64,000 nt of DNA, from positions 1 to 64,000 of the forward strand of contig JAWWOH010000036.1 of NCBI GenBank assembly GCA_033851845.1. Reading direction: 5' to 3'. This DNA comes from RYN-124 sp033851845 (GTDB lineage Bacteria; Actinomycetota; Actinomycetes; Mycobacteriales; SCTD01). Position 1 is the first letter of the stretch. Every line of letters starts with the position of its first letter. The translations under genes and the position numbers were made by a program. This document shows positions 41,601 through 48,830 of this stretch, piece by piece. Below the pieces are notes generated by a model that did not search any database, was not told the origin of the DNA, and worked only from the letters and a program-made list of their open reading frames with translations.

Positions 41601-42939
41601 ACGCGACCGCGCTGCCGTCTCCGGAGAGGGTCGGGGCGTTGCTCGTGCCGTTGCCTCCGCTGGTGCCGATCGCGCTGGCGCGTTCTGTCGTACCCCGGTT
41701 GATGCTGCGCACGAAGACGTCGGTCTGGCCCTCCGTGTCTCCGGCGATGAGGTCGGTCGAGGTGGAGGTGAACGCGACCGTCAGCCCGTCGGCGGAGATC
41801 GCACTGCCGCCGTTGATACCGGCCGCGGACGGGCTGCCCCCGGTCGCGACGTCCACCAGGCTGGTCGTGCCAGCCGTGACATCCCGCCGGTACAGGTGGT
41901 CGAAGGACGTCGACACGGGGCTGGCCAGCAGGTCGGGGGCGCGCGAGGTGAATGCCACAGCGCCGGCATCGGCCGACACCAGCGGATCGCGGCTGGCGCC
42001 GCTGCCATAGGCGCCGCTCGGGCGGACGCTCACAGGCACGACGGTCCAGGGCAGGGACGAACGGTCGCGGAAGCGCAGGTCGACCACGGGTGCCGGGCCG
42101 CTGGACGGCACGGTCGCCAGGGCGGCAACGCCCAGGGTGGACCACGTGGTGCCGTCGACCGGCTCGGCCCAGACCCGCCGCTCGCCGGCGGGAAGGACCC
42201 AACCCACGTGGCCGTCCGGAGTGCTGAGCGACACGGCCGGATCGCCGACGCCTTCGGCCGTCACCTGCGCGCCGAACACGGCGGCGCCGGCCGGCGAGAG
42301 CACTCTCCCCTTGAGCGTGGGGACTGCCATGGTGACCGTCGTCGACAGCGGAGTGCCAGAGACGACCGTGATGTCCTTCGACGTGTCCTGGACCAACCAG
42401 GGGTCGGAGTCGACGGGGGCGTTGACGAGCAGCTTCCACGGTCCCGGTGAGAGGAACAGGCCGACGACGCCAGCAGAATCAGTCACTGCCTGCGTCATGT
42501 CGACGGCGGCGTTGCCGTTGCCGGCCTGCGGGATGGCCGCGACGTCGACGTTCCCGAGCGCGGAGGTCCCCTGCTTGACCGAGACGAGCACATTGGAGGC
42601 GCGCAGGTCCAAGGTGACGTCCTGCGGCGTAGCGGTGACGGTCACAGGCAGGCCGACGGACTGAATGAGGTGCTGGCTGTTCGGATCAGCCGGACCAGCC
42701 TTCAGCGTCTGTGCCCCCGTCGCCGCCGCGAGAGCGAACCGGCCATCGGCTCCGGCGGTCGCAAAGGCACCACCACCGCTCACGAGTGCAAAGCCGGCGG
42801 CCGTGCCGTCCGGGTTTCGGACCAGACCGGTGACGGTCGTTGCCGCTTGCGCGGTCCACACGGGAGCTGCCAGCAGGCTCAGCGCCGCGACAGTCGCCAC
42901 GACCAGCCGAGCCGACAGCTGCGGGACGCGACGGTTCAT
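35653..42939 (-). CDS. Giant exported multidomain protein (TolB/PD40-like propeller, FN3, Ig-like modules)
   Basis: About 2428 residues from ATG 42939 (AGAGG 8 nt upstream; a TTG two codons earlier is less likely). A Sec signal peptide (about 1-33) ends at an AQA-A site. Recognisable parts are carboxypeptidase-regulatory-like beta repeats (about 35-290); a PD40/TolB-like propeller with SADGLTVAFTSTSTDL-type repeats (about 300-650); two fibronectin-III domains (about 660-840); many Ig/CNA-like folds; a DUF11-like domain (ENVLPGALVSFRVVLRNNAPV, about 1390); a hydrophobic glycine-zipper segment (about 1895-1935); a Trp-rich module (NAVGYYGWDVPEGWWKVVW); an SbsA-type Ig domain (about 2095-2185); a 12-glycine run and Ser/Thr linker; and a final Ig-like region. 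No sortase signal or C-terminal membrane helix is seen, so it is probably released or held non-covalently. Likely an adhesive or matrix protein. Confidence 0.88.
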   Translation of the reverse strand: MNRRVPQLSARLVVATVAALSLLAAPVWTAQAATTVTGLVRNPDGTAAGFALVSGGGAFATAGADGRFALAAATGAQTLKAGPADPNSQHLIQSVGLPVTVTATPQDVTLDLRASNVLVSVKQGTSALGNVDVAAIPQAGNGNAAVDMTQAVTDSAGVVGLFLSPGPWKLLVNAPVDSDPWLVQDTSKDITVVSGTPLSTTVTMAVPTLKGRVLSPAGAAVFGAQVTAEGVGDPAVSLSTPDGHVGWVLPAGERRVWAEPVDGTTWSTLGVAALATVPSSGPAPVVDLRFRDRSSLPWTVVPVSVRPSGAYGSGASRDPLVSADAGAVAFTSRAPDLLASPVSTSFDHLYRRDVTAGTTSLVDVATGGSPSAAGINGGSAISADGLTVAFTSTSTDLIAGDTEGQTDVFVRSINRGTTERASAIGTSGGNGTSNAPTLSGDGSAVAFLTASSNLGGAGSTLLVRRLGALSTVATAGVGELVSPRLSRDGTAISYLQRAADGSWDVVRRVLASASGAVLGSAQASTVGGTPSAPVVSDDGSTVSWVLRTATGSSQRRWTAGVVADVPLTPIAYGGGAGLTSLANDATYVATGLNSALQVFRRDGSSTDLATTGPRGLGVPLLGSVSAAASAVAWGQIGIPPAGGTSAGVQVFVAKLADAAAPTWPGSAALTASSIGSTFAQLAWPAAADDVAVTGYVLSGAPGGDRTLAADATGLSLTGLSPSTSYDLQLVAKDAVGHSSVPLTYRLTTLAAPLTGSAPLSAVTAADGTVQLTWDVVSGATAYAVFRATGDGTLARVADLPAGTGSWLDTATAAGAVHHYRVMATLDGTEQALTVIATAAQIPALEVTTVGVVPQLLRPGIAQLGSSVVITALGNAARTATALVTWADANGATTTTELAMSATSAGSYRTTFLLADGTARVTAVAVRLTDGVGASIDRAAPPNPFDVSGAFDITLTGDDPPGLRLDRSADSLHDAAVLPLATRSLVLALPAALDWRFRVLGADGIELARRGPITLERGQRIALVLDVRRAAEVRVKYETPGGTPVSGVNATLLRSDGSFAGYVRGDVDGTLTTALGLVEGSTYTLRSSVIGAFGEIADIPVTATLPGGARQLVVVPLLATGHVHGIARNAAGDPVAGVVMTLAQPRRRLVPGTTTTGPDGVFDLDGTTGSAVLAAGYQGAVTTWTIDVPDGTLERDVVLPILQAYRVDVQVRTRMAGQPDWEGPYSLEGSRRYFLGLSVTAGSAPPLTDPQDAGGGALRIFAFNAAVGTPLTVCMDGTQAQVPSGCTTLLLGADLAPVLHLDRGYFEGVSGAVSGATGVGVQLSSVGVDGALTPISGYRSVGAGFVRGVPGPGRYRLVVFGDAAGSAEAEVDIPEGRIIDLGSMALAPPGPFRVLSTVQSPQENVLPGALVSFRVVLRNNAPVSASVARVLVPAGVTLPPASLLLDGVAVAGTAVPGGVDIAVGDLPTGAEHVLLYSLRLGETYDSDTIAGAVRMAFTGGTDALVDALVGVQRLTFEAPPPTTRHEIVVSGIAAPSAVVRVQGNGGLLALATAGPGGAWTTPLTLPDTGAAQDYDLWAETGEGTDLRRTRSVTVIYDPDRPELIDVTLKQAVNPWAVHADPRQGISHPIFYVKGGAGLIVTLTWTKPERVTDVVVHVGTATAAATFVDGKFVASLPDFDGRGDVRVESKVAPALRLSTGRSEAQIRTALPAALRDATWPTVEPEAVVGGARTSATATSPTSGETSVDITITDAPDFVPSPADLAAATASGVPVYGLTVTQPAGPGGPVVANAVIKASALDAPRLVAALRAHRVHVNFVSIPAGVVYAAVAIKVIGRAISTGDFALSSYQGWESGNYKDIDKLYLLISPVCPEGEAERLYRKIEAERENQLMSDVVTTGAGILAGVALSAIAPGPGTMIGSAAGSAAAGQLLNFASNAAAAQRVAAVAAEIKASSCPAPPDPPGGVGGGSSAGGSWSNGTDTTGGSGGTVVDPKYAHDPSGVVYEGTRSNRLEGVTATLLQGASETGPWSFWDARDWAQTNPMPTNAVGYYGWDVPEGWWKVVWSKDGYASAESPALQVLPPRFNVDVGLVRLAPPAVSDVVLTDAGGIDVVFDRPMRTFTFDGAYAVTHSGSPVAGTWAPISPQLGDGDVGDVTNRVRFTPAAPLAPGTAYVVTVSQTVQDYARRTMTGDVTRTVTTTSVAPTPGGGGGGGGGGGGSSTGGGLPSVVPSASSSATPSSTSVPTSTPIHPCPTFELTLPSTPALAGRPVTVTIAGPAGVRTVELIGYVRPSTTYRVLRTVTTTAQGLATVTLAPAGNARLALRAVGCTAGSSTVLYVRAVLSLSAVPVRPHVLRLSGVVLPHRIGRVVQVSVGRVEGRSSAVQNTRTDAAGRYNVLVQVATAGRYVAVARTVADMTVVAGSSPTRFVSVR
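36294..36333 (-). repeat. GGN-codon tract encoding a 12-glycine run
   Basis: A near-perfect trinucleotide tract (CCN on the plus strand) encodes twelve consecutive glycines in the giant exported protein. It joins the SbsA-like Ig domain to the Ser/Thr linker. Such tracts change length by slippage without breaking the frame. Confidence 0.8.
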
Positions 42940-43111
42940 CAGCAACGACCTCTGCCGGCTACGCGAGCCAGCCGCAGGTTTGCCGCTGCGCGCTGGACGC
43001 TATGCCCGCGTCTGCCGATTGCCCATGGTCAGGACGGACCGGGCAGAACCGTCCGATCGGCAACGTCTGCTAGCAAGATCACGCAATGTCGCGCGAGGGA
43101 CAGCGAACTTC
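42940..43111 (-). promoter_or_regulatory. Leader and terminator region between the giant protein gene and the Asp-box gene
   Basis: This is a 172-bp gap on the shared minus strand. GGACGG/CCGTCC (43032-43037 and 43049-43054, 11-nt loop) is a hairpin about 58 nt after the upstream gene's stop and may terminate it. Nearer the giant gene, GCTGGC/GCCGGC forms a 6-bp stem with a 7-nt loop just before the ribosome-binding site. Together they suggest separate transcription of the giant gene; no clear promoter boxes are seen. Confidence 0.35.
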
Positions 43112-45544
43112 CTAGATCGCGTACGCCGGCAGCAACCCGCTCATCCGGACCGCACGAAGAACGTCGGCGACGCGCTCTGCCGAGGTCTGCGCGGCGACCG
43201 GCTTCGCGCTGGTCTCGCTGCGCGCGCCGATGCCGCTCAACCGCACGGACCAGGCGCCGCGGCCGAAGTTGGCGGCGAACAGCATCGAGGTCGGCGCGTG
43301 CCAGCGCAGCTCGGTGATCGGCGCGTTGGGCAGGCCACTGCCCACCTTCAGCCAGCTGCGGCCGAGGTTCTTGCTGACCGACCGCGACAGGAACACACCG
43401 ACATCGGTCGCCACCAGCAGGTCATCGCCGATGGGCACGACGTCGTTGACCGGTGCCTGCGGCAGGTTGCCGCTGATGTCCTTCCACGTCTTGCCGCCAT
43501 CGGCCGTGCGGTAGACGAGTGACCTGCTCTTGCCCGAGCGGAAGCCGGAGAAAGACGCGAAGGCGACGCTCTTGGCGTTGCGACGGTCGATCGCCACGGA
43601 CGTCACCCAGTCGGTCGGCAGGCCGGTCGCCCGGGTCCACGTCGTACCGCCGTCATGGGTGTACTGCACGCGACCGTCGTCGGTGCCCGCGTAGATCGTG
43701 CCGAGGTCGGCGTACGCGACTGCGAGGGTGGTGATCGTGCCGTAGTTGCGGAAGAGCGGGTTGGTCTCGCGCCCGGGCCCGCCGGTGAGGTCGGGGCTGA
43801 TCGGCGTCCACGACGCGCCGTCATCGGTGGACCGGCTGACGATCTCGCTGCCGGTGTAGACGGCGTGCGGCTCGCCGGGGTCGAACTCGATCGGGGTGAG
43901 CCAGCCCTTGCGCGTTCCGACGACGGAGTTGTCGAAGGCCGTCATGTTGGTGCCGCCATCATGGCTCACCGCGCAGGCCCCGTACTGGCTGCAGCCGTAG
44001 ACGATCTTGTCGTTGCGCGGATCGATGGCCATCTCGGTGCCGTCGCCGCCGGTGATGTCGTTCCAGCCGTCATTGGCCGGGTCGTCGGTGCGCTTGTAGT
44101 TGCGGTTACCGCCGTTGTCCTGCAGACCGCCGACGATCCTGCGGGGGTCCTGCATGGACACGTCGATCGAGAACAGCTGGTTCCACGGCATGTACTCGCC
44201 GTGCTTGAACGAGGCGCCGTTGTTGTCCGAACGGTAGAAGCCGCCGTCGTTGCCGACGTACACACGACCCGGCACCTTGGGGTCCCATGCCATGCCGTGC
44301 TGGTCGGAGTGCAGGCCGGGGCTGCTGCCGAAGCTGACGCCGCCGTCGGTGCTCTCGGACATGTTCACCCCGGTGGCAAAGACGTGGTCGGGGTCCTTGG
44401 GGTCGACGTAGACGCGCCCGAACCACCACGCGTAGACGTAGCCGCCGGTCACCAGCGGCGTGTCGATCCCCGGCGTGAAGGTGCCGCCGGCGTCGTCGGA
44501 CCGGTACATGCCGGCCGTCAAGCCGGCCTCCGTGGACGCGAGGATGTAGACGCGGTCTGGGTTGCTCGGGGCGACCGCGATGCCGAGGCGGCCCAGCTCG
44601 GGGTTGGCCAGAAGTGTTGGTCCCCCGATGCGGGTCCACGTCTTGCCCGCGTCCAGGGACTTGAACGCGCCGCTGCCCAGGCCGGTGTACTGGCGCTTGT
44701 CGGGGTAGCGGATGCGGTCCCACATCGTCGTGTAGACGGTGTCGGGCTTGCGCGGGTCGAGCGCGATGTCGACGGCGCCGGCGGTCGCGGTCTCCGGCTT
44801 CAGTGCGAGCTTCCAGTGCTTGCCGCCGTCGGTGGTCTTGTAGAGACCGCGCACGCCGCCACCGCTGTAGAGCGGACCGTTCGCCGCGACCCACACGGTC
44901 TTCTCGTTGCGCGGGTCGATGACGACGCGGCCGATGCGCTCGCTGCCGTTCAGGCCCATCGCGGTCCAGTGCTTGCCGCCGTCGGCTGACCGGTAGACGC
45001 CGCTGCCGCCGTACGTAATGGATCCACCGCCCGGCCCGGCCTCTCCGGTGCCGGCCCACAGCACGCCGGTCTTGCTGATGGCGAGCGCACCGACGGCCTG
45101 GGTCATCTGGGTCGGCCACACGCTCGAGAACCGCTTCCCCCCGTCGCCGCTGTGCCAGACACCGCCACTTGCGGTCGCGAGGTAGACGCTGTCGCGTCGC
45201 AGCGGGTCGACCACCACGTCGAGGACCCGGCCGCCGATGTTCGTCGGGCCCTTCAGCGACCAGGTCGCCCTGGCGAGCCCGGGGTCGCTCTTCGCCGTCG
45301 ATGCGGCGATCTGCTGCGCTTGCGCATCGGCCTTCGCCCACGCGCCGGTGGGAATCACCCCACCGCGCTGCCCGAGCATCTCGTCGCCAGGCTCCTGCTC
45401 CGCGTCGGACAGCGCGGCCAGGCCGGCCGCGGTGACGCCGGGCACGGCACGGCTGGCCTGCGTCGCAGTCACGGCAGCGGGCATCCCGGCCAGGGCCGGC
45501 AGCGCCAGCAAGGCAGGCAGGAGCAAGAGCGGCGTACGACGCAT
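43112..45544 (-). CDS. Exported Asp-box (BNR/VPS10-like) beta-propeller protein
   Basis: An 810-residue protein with a Sec signal peptide (MRRTPLLLLPALLALPALAGMPAAVTA) and no C-terminal anchor. About ten Asp boxes are visible, including SGDGGKRF, SADGGKHWTAM, TTDGGKHWKLA, SLDAGKTWTRI, STDGGVSF, SDNNGASF, STDDGASWTPIS, THDGGTTWTRA and TADGGKTWKDISGNLP, giving a two-propeller architecture like sortilin or GH74 proteins. The KxISGNLP end of the last blade is shared with the protein at 3626, so the two are related. Enzymatic activity cannot be claimed. It lies between a small membrane-protein gene and the giant exported-protein gene on the same strand. Confidence 0.9.
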   Translation of the reverse strand: MRRTPLLLLPALLALPALAGMPAAVTATQASRAVPGVTAAGLAALSDAEQEPGDEMLGQRGGVIPTGAWAKADAQAQQIAASTAKSDPGLARATWSLKGPTNIGGRVLDVVVDPLRRDSVYLATASGGVWHSGDGGKRFSSVWPTQMTQAVGALAISKTGVLWAGTGEAGPGGGSITYGGSGVYRSADGGKHWTAMGLNGSERIGRVVIDPRNEKTVWVAANGPLYSGGGVRGLYKTTDGGKHWKLALKPETATAGAVDIALDPRKPDTVYTTMWDRIRYPDKRQYTGLGSGAFKSLDAGKTWTRIGGPTLLANPELGRLGIAVAPSNPDRVYILASTEAGLTAGMYRSDDAGGTFTPGIDTPLVTGGYVYAWWFGRVYVDPKDPDHVFATGVNMSESTDGGVSFGSSPGLHSDQHGMAWDPKVPGRVYVGNDGGFYRSDNNGASFKHGEYMPWNQLFSIDVSMQDPRRIVGGLQDNGGNRNYKRTDDPANDGWNDITGGDGTEMAIDPRNDKIVYGCSQYGACAVSHDGGTNMTAFDNSVVGTRKGWLTPIEFDPGEPHAVYTGSEIVSRSTDDGASWTPISPDLTGGPGRETNPLFRNYGTITTLAVAYADLGTIYAGTDDGRVQYTHDGGTTWTRATGLPTDWVTSVAIDRRNAKSVAFASFSGFRSGKSRSLVYRTADGGKTWKDISGNLPQAPVNDVVPIGDDLLVATDVGVFLSRSVSKNLGRSWLKVGSGLPNAPITELRWHAPTSMLFAANFGRGAWSVRLSGIGARSETSAKPVAAQTSAERVADVLRAVRMSGLLPAYAI

Positions 45545-45617
45545 GGTTGTTGCTTCGCCGTACGCCGCGTCAATCCTGCCTGTCCACCGCCCGCCTGCTC
45601 AAGCTTGCGTCGCGTCC

Positions 45618-46517
45618 TCAGCCGCCGACGAGGGGGCGCGCGGCGGCAGTCGCCTCGGTCAGGTCGATGACCTGGTCGATCGCTTTGGGTACGACGGAAG
45701 CGCGCCCGTCAGGGCGCACCGACCGGCGCGACTCGGTGCGCGTCGGCCCGGCCGGCGGCGGATTCCACTCCAGCGTCACGTGCTCAGCCTCGTGGAAGCT
45801 GCGGGCCGGCGGCAGCCAGACGTCCCGTCTCCCGGGCGCCGGACGAGGGCCCGTGGCGGGTCTGGCCTTGCGAAGTGCCAGCGCCCAGGCGTCGGTCACG
45901 GACGGCGGTGCGGGTGCAGCTGCCGGTGCGGGCGCACGTGCAGGCGCCTCCGCCGCGTCGGCTTCGGGCGCGCCGGACCGAGCCGAGAGCTCTGCCAGGC
46001 TGGTCGCGACCTCATCCGGGGTGATGCTTCGGGCCGGAACGGGTTGCCGTGCGGGGGTCCGGCGCCGGTTGGCCGGATGGTGCCGGTCATAGGCGTCGAC
46101 GTACAGATCGGTCAGTGCCGCCCACAGCGATGGTTGGGTGACGCGGCGGTGCAGGACGTACGGGTAGGCCCGCTCCCAGAGGTCGACGATGTTCCAGCTG
46201 AACAGGTCGAGCACGGCGCGCCGCTCGACGCGTCCGGTCGCGACGTACCACGCCGCGAGGTCCCACATGGACAGAGCGCGGTCGATGAGGTGCTGCTCGC
46301 GGGGATCGACGTCCTCCCACCAGCGATCGCTGCGACAGGTCTGCGCCGCGAGGCTGCCGAGCCCCTCGTCGTAGCGCAGCAGGGTGAGCGAGAGCTGCAT
46401 CGTCCGGGCGTGCCTACCGTGCGTCCCGCGGCGCAGCCCGACGACCAGCAGCGCCAGCAGGGTCGAGACCAATGCCGCCCCGCTGAGAACGATCGCGGTA
46501 GCGGTCCCTGCGCTCAC
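45618..46517 (-). CDS. Single-pass membrane protein of unknown function
   Basis: A 299-residue protein from GTG 46517 (GAGG just upstream). An N-terminal membrane helix (TATAIVLSGAALVSTLLALLVVGLRR) is followed by a helical cytoplasmic domain. The stretch LSLTLLRYDEGL...DLAAWYVATGRVERRAVLDLFSWNIVDLWERAYPYVLHRR resembles DUF4760-type domains. An Ala/Pro-rich linker and a basic tail finish the protein. No catalytic motif is evident. It lies 29 bp after the polymerase-domain gene, probably in the same transcript. Confidence 0.78.
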   Translation of the reverse strand: MSAGTATAIVLSGAALVSTLLALLVVGLRRGTHGRHARTMQLSLTLLRYDEGLGSLAAQTCRSDRWWEDVDPREQHLIDRALSMWDLAAWYVATGRVERRAVLDLFSWNIVDLWERAYPYVLHRRVTQPSLWAALTDLYVDAYDRHHPANRRRTPARQPVPARSITPDEVATSLAELSARSGAPEADAAEAPARAPAPAAAPAPPSVTDAWALALRKARPATGPRPAPGRRDVWLPPARSFHEAEHVTLEWNPPPAGPTRTESRRSVRPDGRASVVPKAIDQVIDLTEATAAARPLVGG

Positions 46518-46546
46518 GCCTCAGCACACCACGCGGTCGGGCCGGA

Positions 46547-47575
46547 CTACGCCTTCTTGTTCCGCGTGTCGCGACTCGGTTGAACGCGTTTGGGCTCGCC
46601 CGGCTGAAGCGCGAACGAGGGCGGGTACGGCGCCTCCCCGTCCCCCTGCTGCTGGTAGAGCTCGAGCAACGGGCTCAGGTCGTGCTCGATGTCGTCGATC
46701 GCTGCGTGCACGTCACCCAGCTCGGCGAACCGGTCGCGCATCGTCCAGATGTCGAAGTCGGCAACGGCGACGCGGGAGACCTCCTCCCACGTGATGGGTG
46801 CCGAGACCGTCGCCTGCGGTCGGGCCCGGACGCTGTACGCCGACGCGATCGTCTGGTCGCGGGCCATCCGGTTGAAGTCGATGAAGACCCGCTCCCCCCG
46901 CTCCTCCTTCCACCACTTCGCCGTCGCGAGGTCCGGTCGTCGGCGCTCGACCTCGCGCGCGACGGCGACCGCCGCATGCCGAGCGTCGATGAACGGATGG
47001 GTCGGCGCGATCCGCAGGTAGACGTGGATGCCCTTGCTGCCACTCGTCTTCGGAAAGGCGACGTAGCCGAGCTCGTCGAAGAGATTCTTGACCTCGAGGG
47101 CGGTCTCCTGCACCTCCGGCCAGCCGACGCCGGGCATGGGGTCGAGGTCGATGCGCAGCTCATCCGGAGTCTCGGTGTCGGCGCGTCGAGACGGCCACGG
47201 GTGGAAGTCCAGCGTCCCGAGGTTGGCTGCCCAGGCGACGTGCGCGACGTCGACCGGGCAGAGCTCGGTCGCGGACCGTCCGCTCGGGAAGGTGACGGTG
47301 GCGGTCTCGATCCACGGCGGCCGGCTGTCCGGGACGCGCTTCTGGTAGATCGCCTCGCCCTCGGCGCCGTCGGGATGGCGCTTCAGGACGGTCGGCCGCT
47401 CCCGGAGCGCCCGGACGATCCCGTCGCCGACGGCGAGGTAGTACTCGACCATGTCGAGCTTGCGACCGCGGCCCTCGGGCAGCGCCGAGAAGTAGGTCTT
47501 GTCGGGGTTGGTGACCTTGACCAGCCGCTCCCCCGACGGCGTCTCGACCGGGATCTCGATGAACGGTGACGCCAT
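46547..47575 (-). CDS. Standalone LigD-type polymerase/primase domain
   Basis: An archaeo-eukaryotic-primase polymerase that in bacterial NHEJ and gap repair adds ribo- or deoxynucleotides at breaks. ATG 47575 gives 342 residues; the frame to 47668 overlaps the divergent PAP2 gene. Family signatures are LVKVTNPDKTYF, LKRHPDGAEGEAIYQKRVP, the metal-binding LRIDLDPMPG, FPKTSGSKGIHVYLRI and FIDFNRMARDQTIASAYSVRARP. No ligase or nuclease domain is fused, as in mycobacterial PolD-type proteins. Those are often encoded beside LigC; here LigC is at 27175. Ku is not in the window. It diverges from the PAP2 gene with a 22-bp gap. Confidence 0.94.
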   Translation of the reverse strand: MASPFIEIPVETPSGERLVKVTNPDKTYFSALPEGRGRKLDMVEYYLAVGDGIVRALRERPTVLKRHPDGAEGEAIYQKRVPDSRPPWIETATVTFPSGRSATELCPVDVAHVAWAANLGTLDFHPWPSRRADTETPDELRIDLDPMPGVGWPEVQETALEVKNLFDELGYVAFPKTSGSKGIHVYLRIAPTHPFIDARHAAVAVAREVERRRPDLATAKWWKEERGERVFIDFNRMARDQTIASAYSVRARPQATVSAPITWEEVSRVAVADFDIWTMRDRFAELGDVHAAIDDIEHDLSPLLELYQQQGDGEAPYPPSFALQPGEPKRVQPSRDTRNKKA

Positions 47576-47597
47576 GGCGCGAACGTACAGTGGCCAG

Positions 47598-48236
47598 ATG
47601 GCAGATCCGTCGACCGTGGGCGGCGATCGCTCGTTGTTCCTCACCGTCAACGAGTGGGCGCGGGACACTCCGTGGCTGCACGGTCTGCTGCGGACGTACG
47701 CCGGCTACGGGGTCGTCCTGTTCGCTGCGCTGCTCGTGGTCGGCTACCTGCTCGCACGGAAGCGACGCGACCTGGACCTGCTGGCGGCATCGCTGTGGGC
47801 GGCGCTCGCACCGTTGATCGCCGTGGGCCTCAACCAGCCGATCGCGTCCGGTGTCGGCGAGCAGCGACCATTCGTGGTCTTCCCGCACGCCCTGCTGCTG
47901 GCCCACCGGTCGGCCGATCCGTCGTTCGCGTCCGACCACGCGACGATGGCCGGCGCGGTTGCCGTCGGCCTGTTCCTCGTCTCGCGTCGACTTGGCGCCG
48001 TTGCGGCTGTCGCCGCCGTCCTGATGGCGTTTGCGCGCGTGTACGTGGGCGCGCACTTCCCGGTCGACGTGCTTGCGGGGCTGCTGCTCGGAGGCTCTGT
48101 CGCAGGCCTCGGTTGGCTCGTGCTGCGGCGCCCGCTCAAGGCCGCGCTCGCGCTGATCGGGCGAACACCGCTCGCGTTCGCCGTCCCCCTCGACCACGGC
48201 CCGCGGAAGCTCTCAGTTCAGCCGGGGGTGGAGTGA
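47598..48236 (+). CDS. PAP2-family membrane phosphatase (undecaprenyl-diphosphatase-like)
   Basis: Integral membrane phosphatase of 212 residues from ATG 47598. The three PAP2 motifs are present: the Arg-Pro motif GVGEQRPFVVF, the His motif PSFASDHATMAG and the third motif RVYVGAHFPVDVLAG. About five or six membrane helices are visible. The length and motif spacing suit BcrC-type enzymes that recycle undecaprenyl diphosphate for cell-wall synthesis, though other lipid phosphates are possible. It diverges from the polymerase gene, and its last 24 bp overlap the 3' end of the next, antisense gene. Confidence 0.92.
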   Translation: MADPSTVGGDRSLFLTVNEWARDTPWLHGLLRTYAGYGVVLFAALLVVGYLLARKRRDLDLLAASLWAALAPLIAVGLNQPIASGVGEQRPFVVFPHALLLAHRSADPSFASDHATMAGAVAVGLFLVSRRLGAVAAVAAVLMAFARVYVGAHFPVDVLAGLLLGGSVAGLGWLVLRRPLKAALALIGRTPLAFAVPLDHGPRKLSVQPGVE

Positions 48237-48746
48237 GCGGGCTGCCGCACTGTCCGGCCATCGCACCGGGTGCCGGCCGCTGAGCTGGTCGAGGATCTGG
48301 CTGATGCACCACCGCCGGTAGGCGAGGCAGTCGTCGGGAGTTGCCAGGTCGAGCAGCTCGTTACCGCTCCAGCAGTAGTAGTCGGCCTCGTCGAGCGTCT
48401 CGGCGACCGAGCGCATGATGTCGGCCGCCTCTTGCGGCAGCTCGATCACCAGGTCGTCGATCGTCTCGACGCCGCTGTCGATGGCGTCGGTGAGGATCCG
48501 CTCGGCTTCGTCATTGAGCCCGGCGAACTGCTGCGTCAACGCGAGATAGACGTCGAGCAGGCGGACGGGGACCTCGTTCCCGCTGCCCTTGGTGCCGGTC
48601 TCGATCGCGTCCGCGACCAGGAAGGCGAAGACGCGCAACAGCTCCTCCCGGTGCCGGCGAGACTTCGCAGCGAGCGGCACGGGCACCGCGCGCAGGTGCA
48701 CGGGGACGAGCTCGTCACGGTCGGACGCCGTCAAAGCGGGGGGCAT
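48213..48746 (-). CDS. Hypothetical cytoplasmic helical protein
   Basis: A 177-residue, mostly helical protein with no signal peptide or membrane segment. Segments such as HREELLRVFAFLVADAIETG, DVYLALTQQFAGLNDEAERILTDAIDSG, LIELPQEAADIMRSVAETLDEADYYCWSG and LATPDDCLAYRRWCISQILDQLSG give amphipathic helices and three scattered cysteines. It looks like a stress- or phosphorelay-associated regulatory protein, but I do not recognise the family and claim no function. The 3' end overlaps the PAP2 gene tail to tail by 24 bp. Confidence 0.75.
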   Translation of the reverse strand: MPPALTASDRDELVPVHLRAVPVPLAAKSRRHREELLRVFAFLVADAIETGTKGSGNEVPVRLLDVYLALTQQFAGLNDEAERILTDAIDSGVETIDDLVIELPQEAADIMRSVAETLDEADYYCWSGNELLDLATPDDCLAYRRWCISQILDQLSGRHPVRWPDSAAARSLHPRLN

Positions 48747-48830
48747 GGCTCGATCGTCGCTTGTGTCCGCTTCTGTCGGTATCGCCCGCCAGGACCAAAT
48801 GCGTCCCCTACCGACGTACTAGCCGATGGC

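Noticed and set aside
42945..43000. GGCAAACC plus hairpin in the giant gene's leader, reminiscent of a c-di-GMP-I (GEMM) riboswitch
   Set aside because: The conserved GACGCAAAGC-type segment and the second stem are missing. The hairpin alone is explained by GC content.
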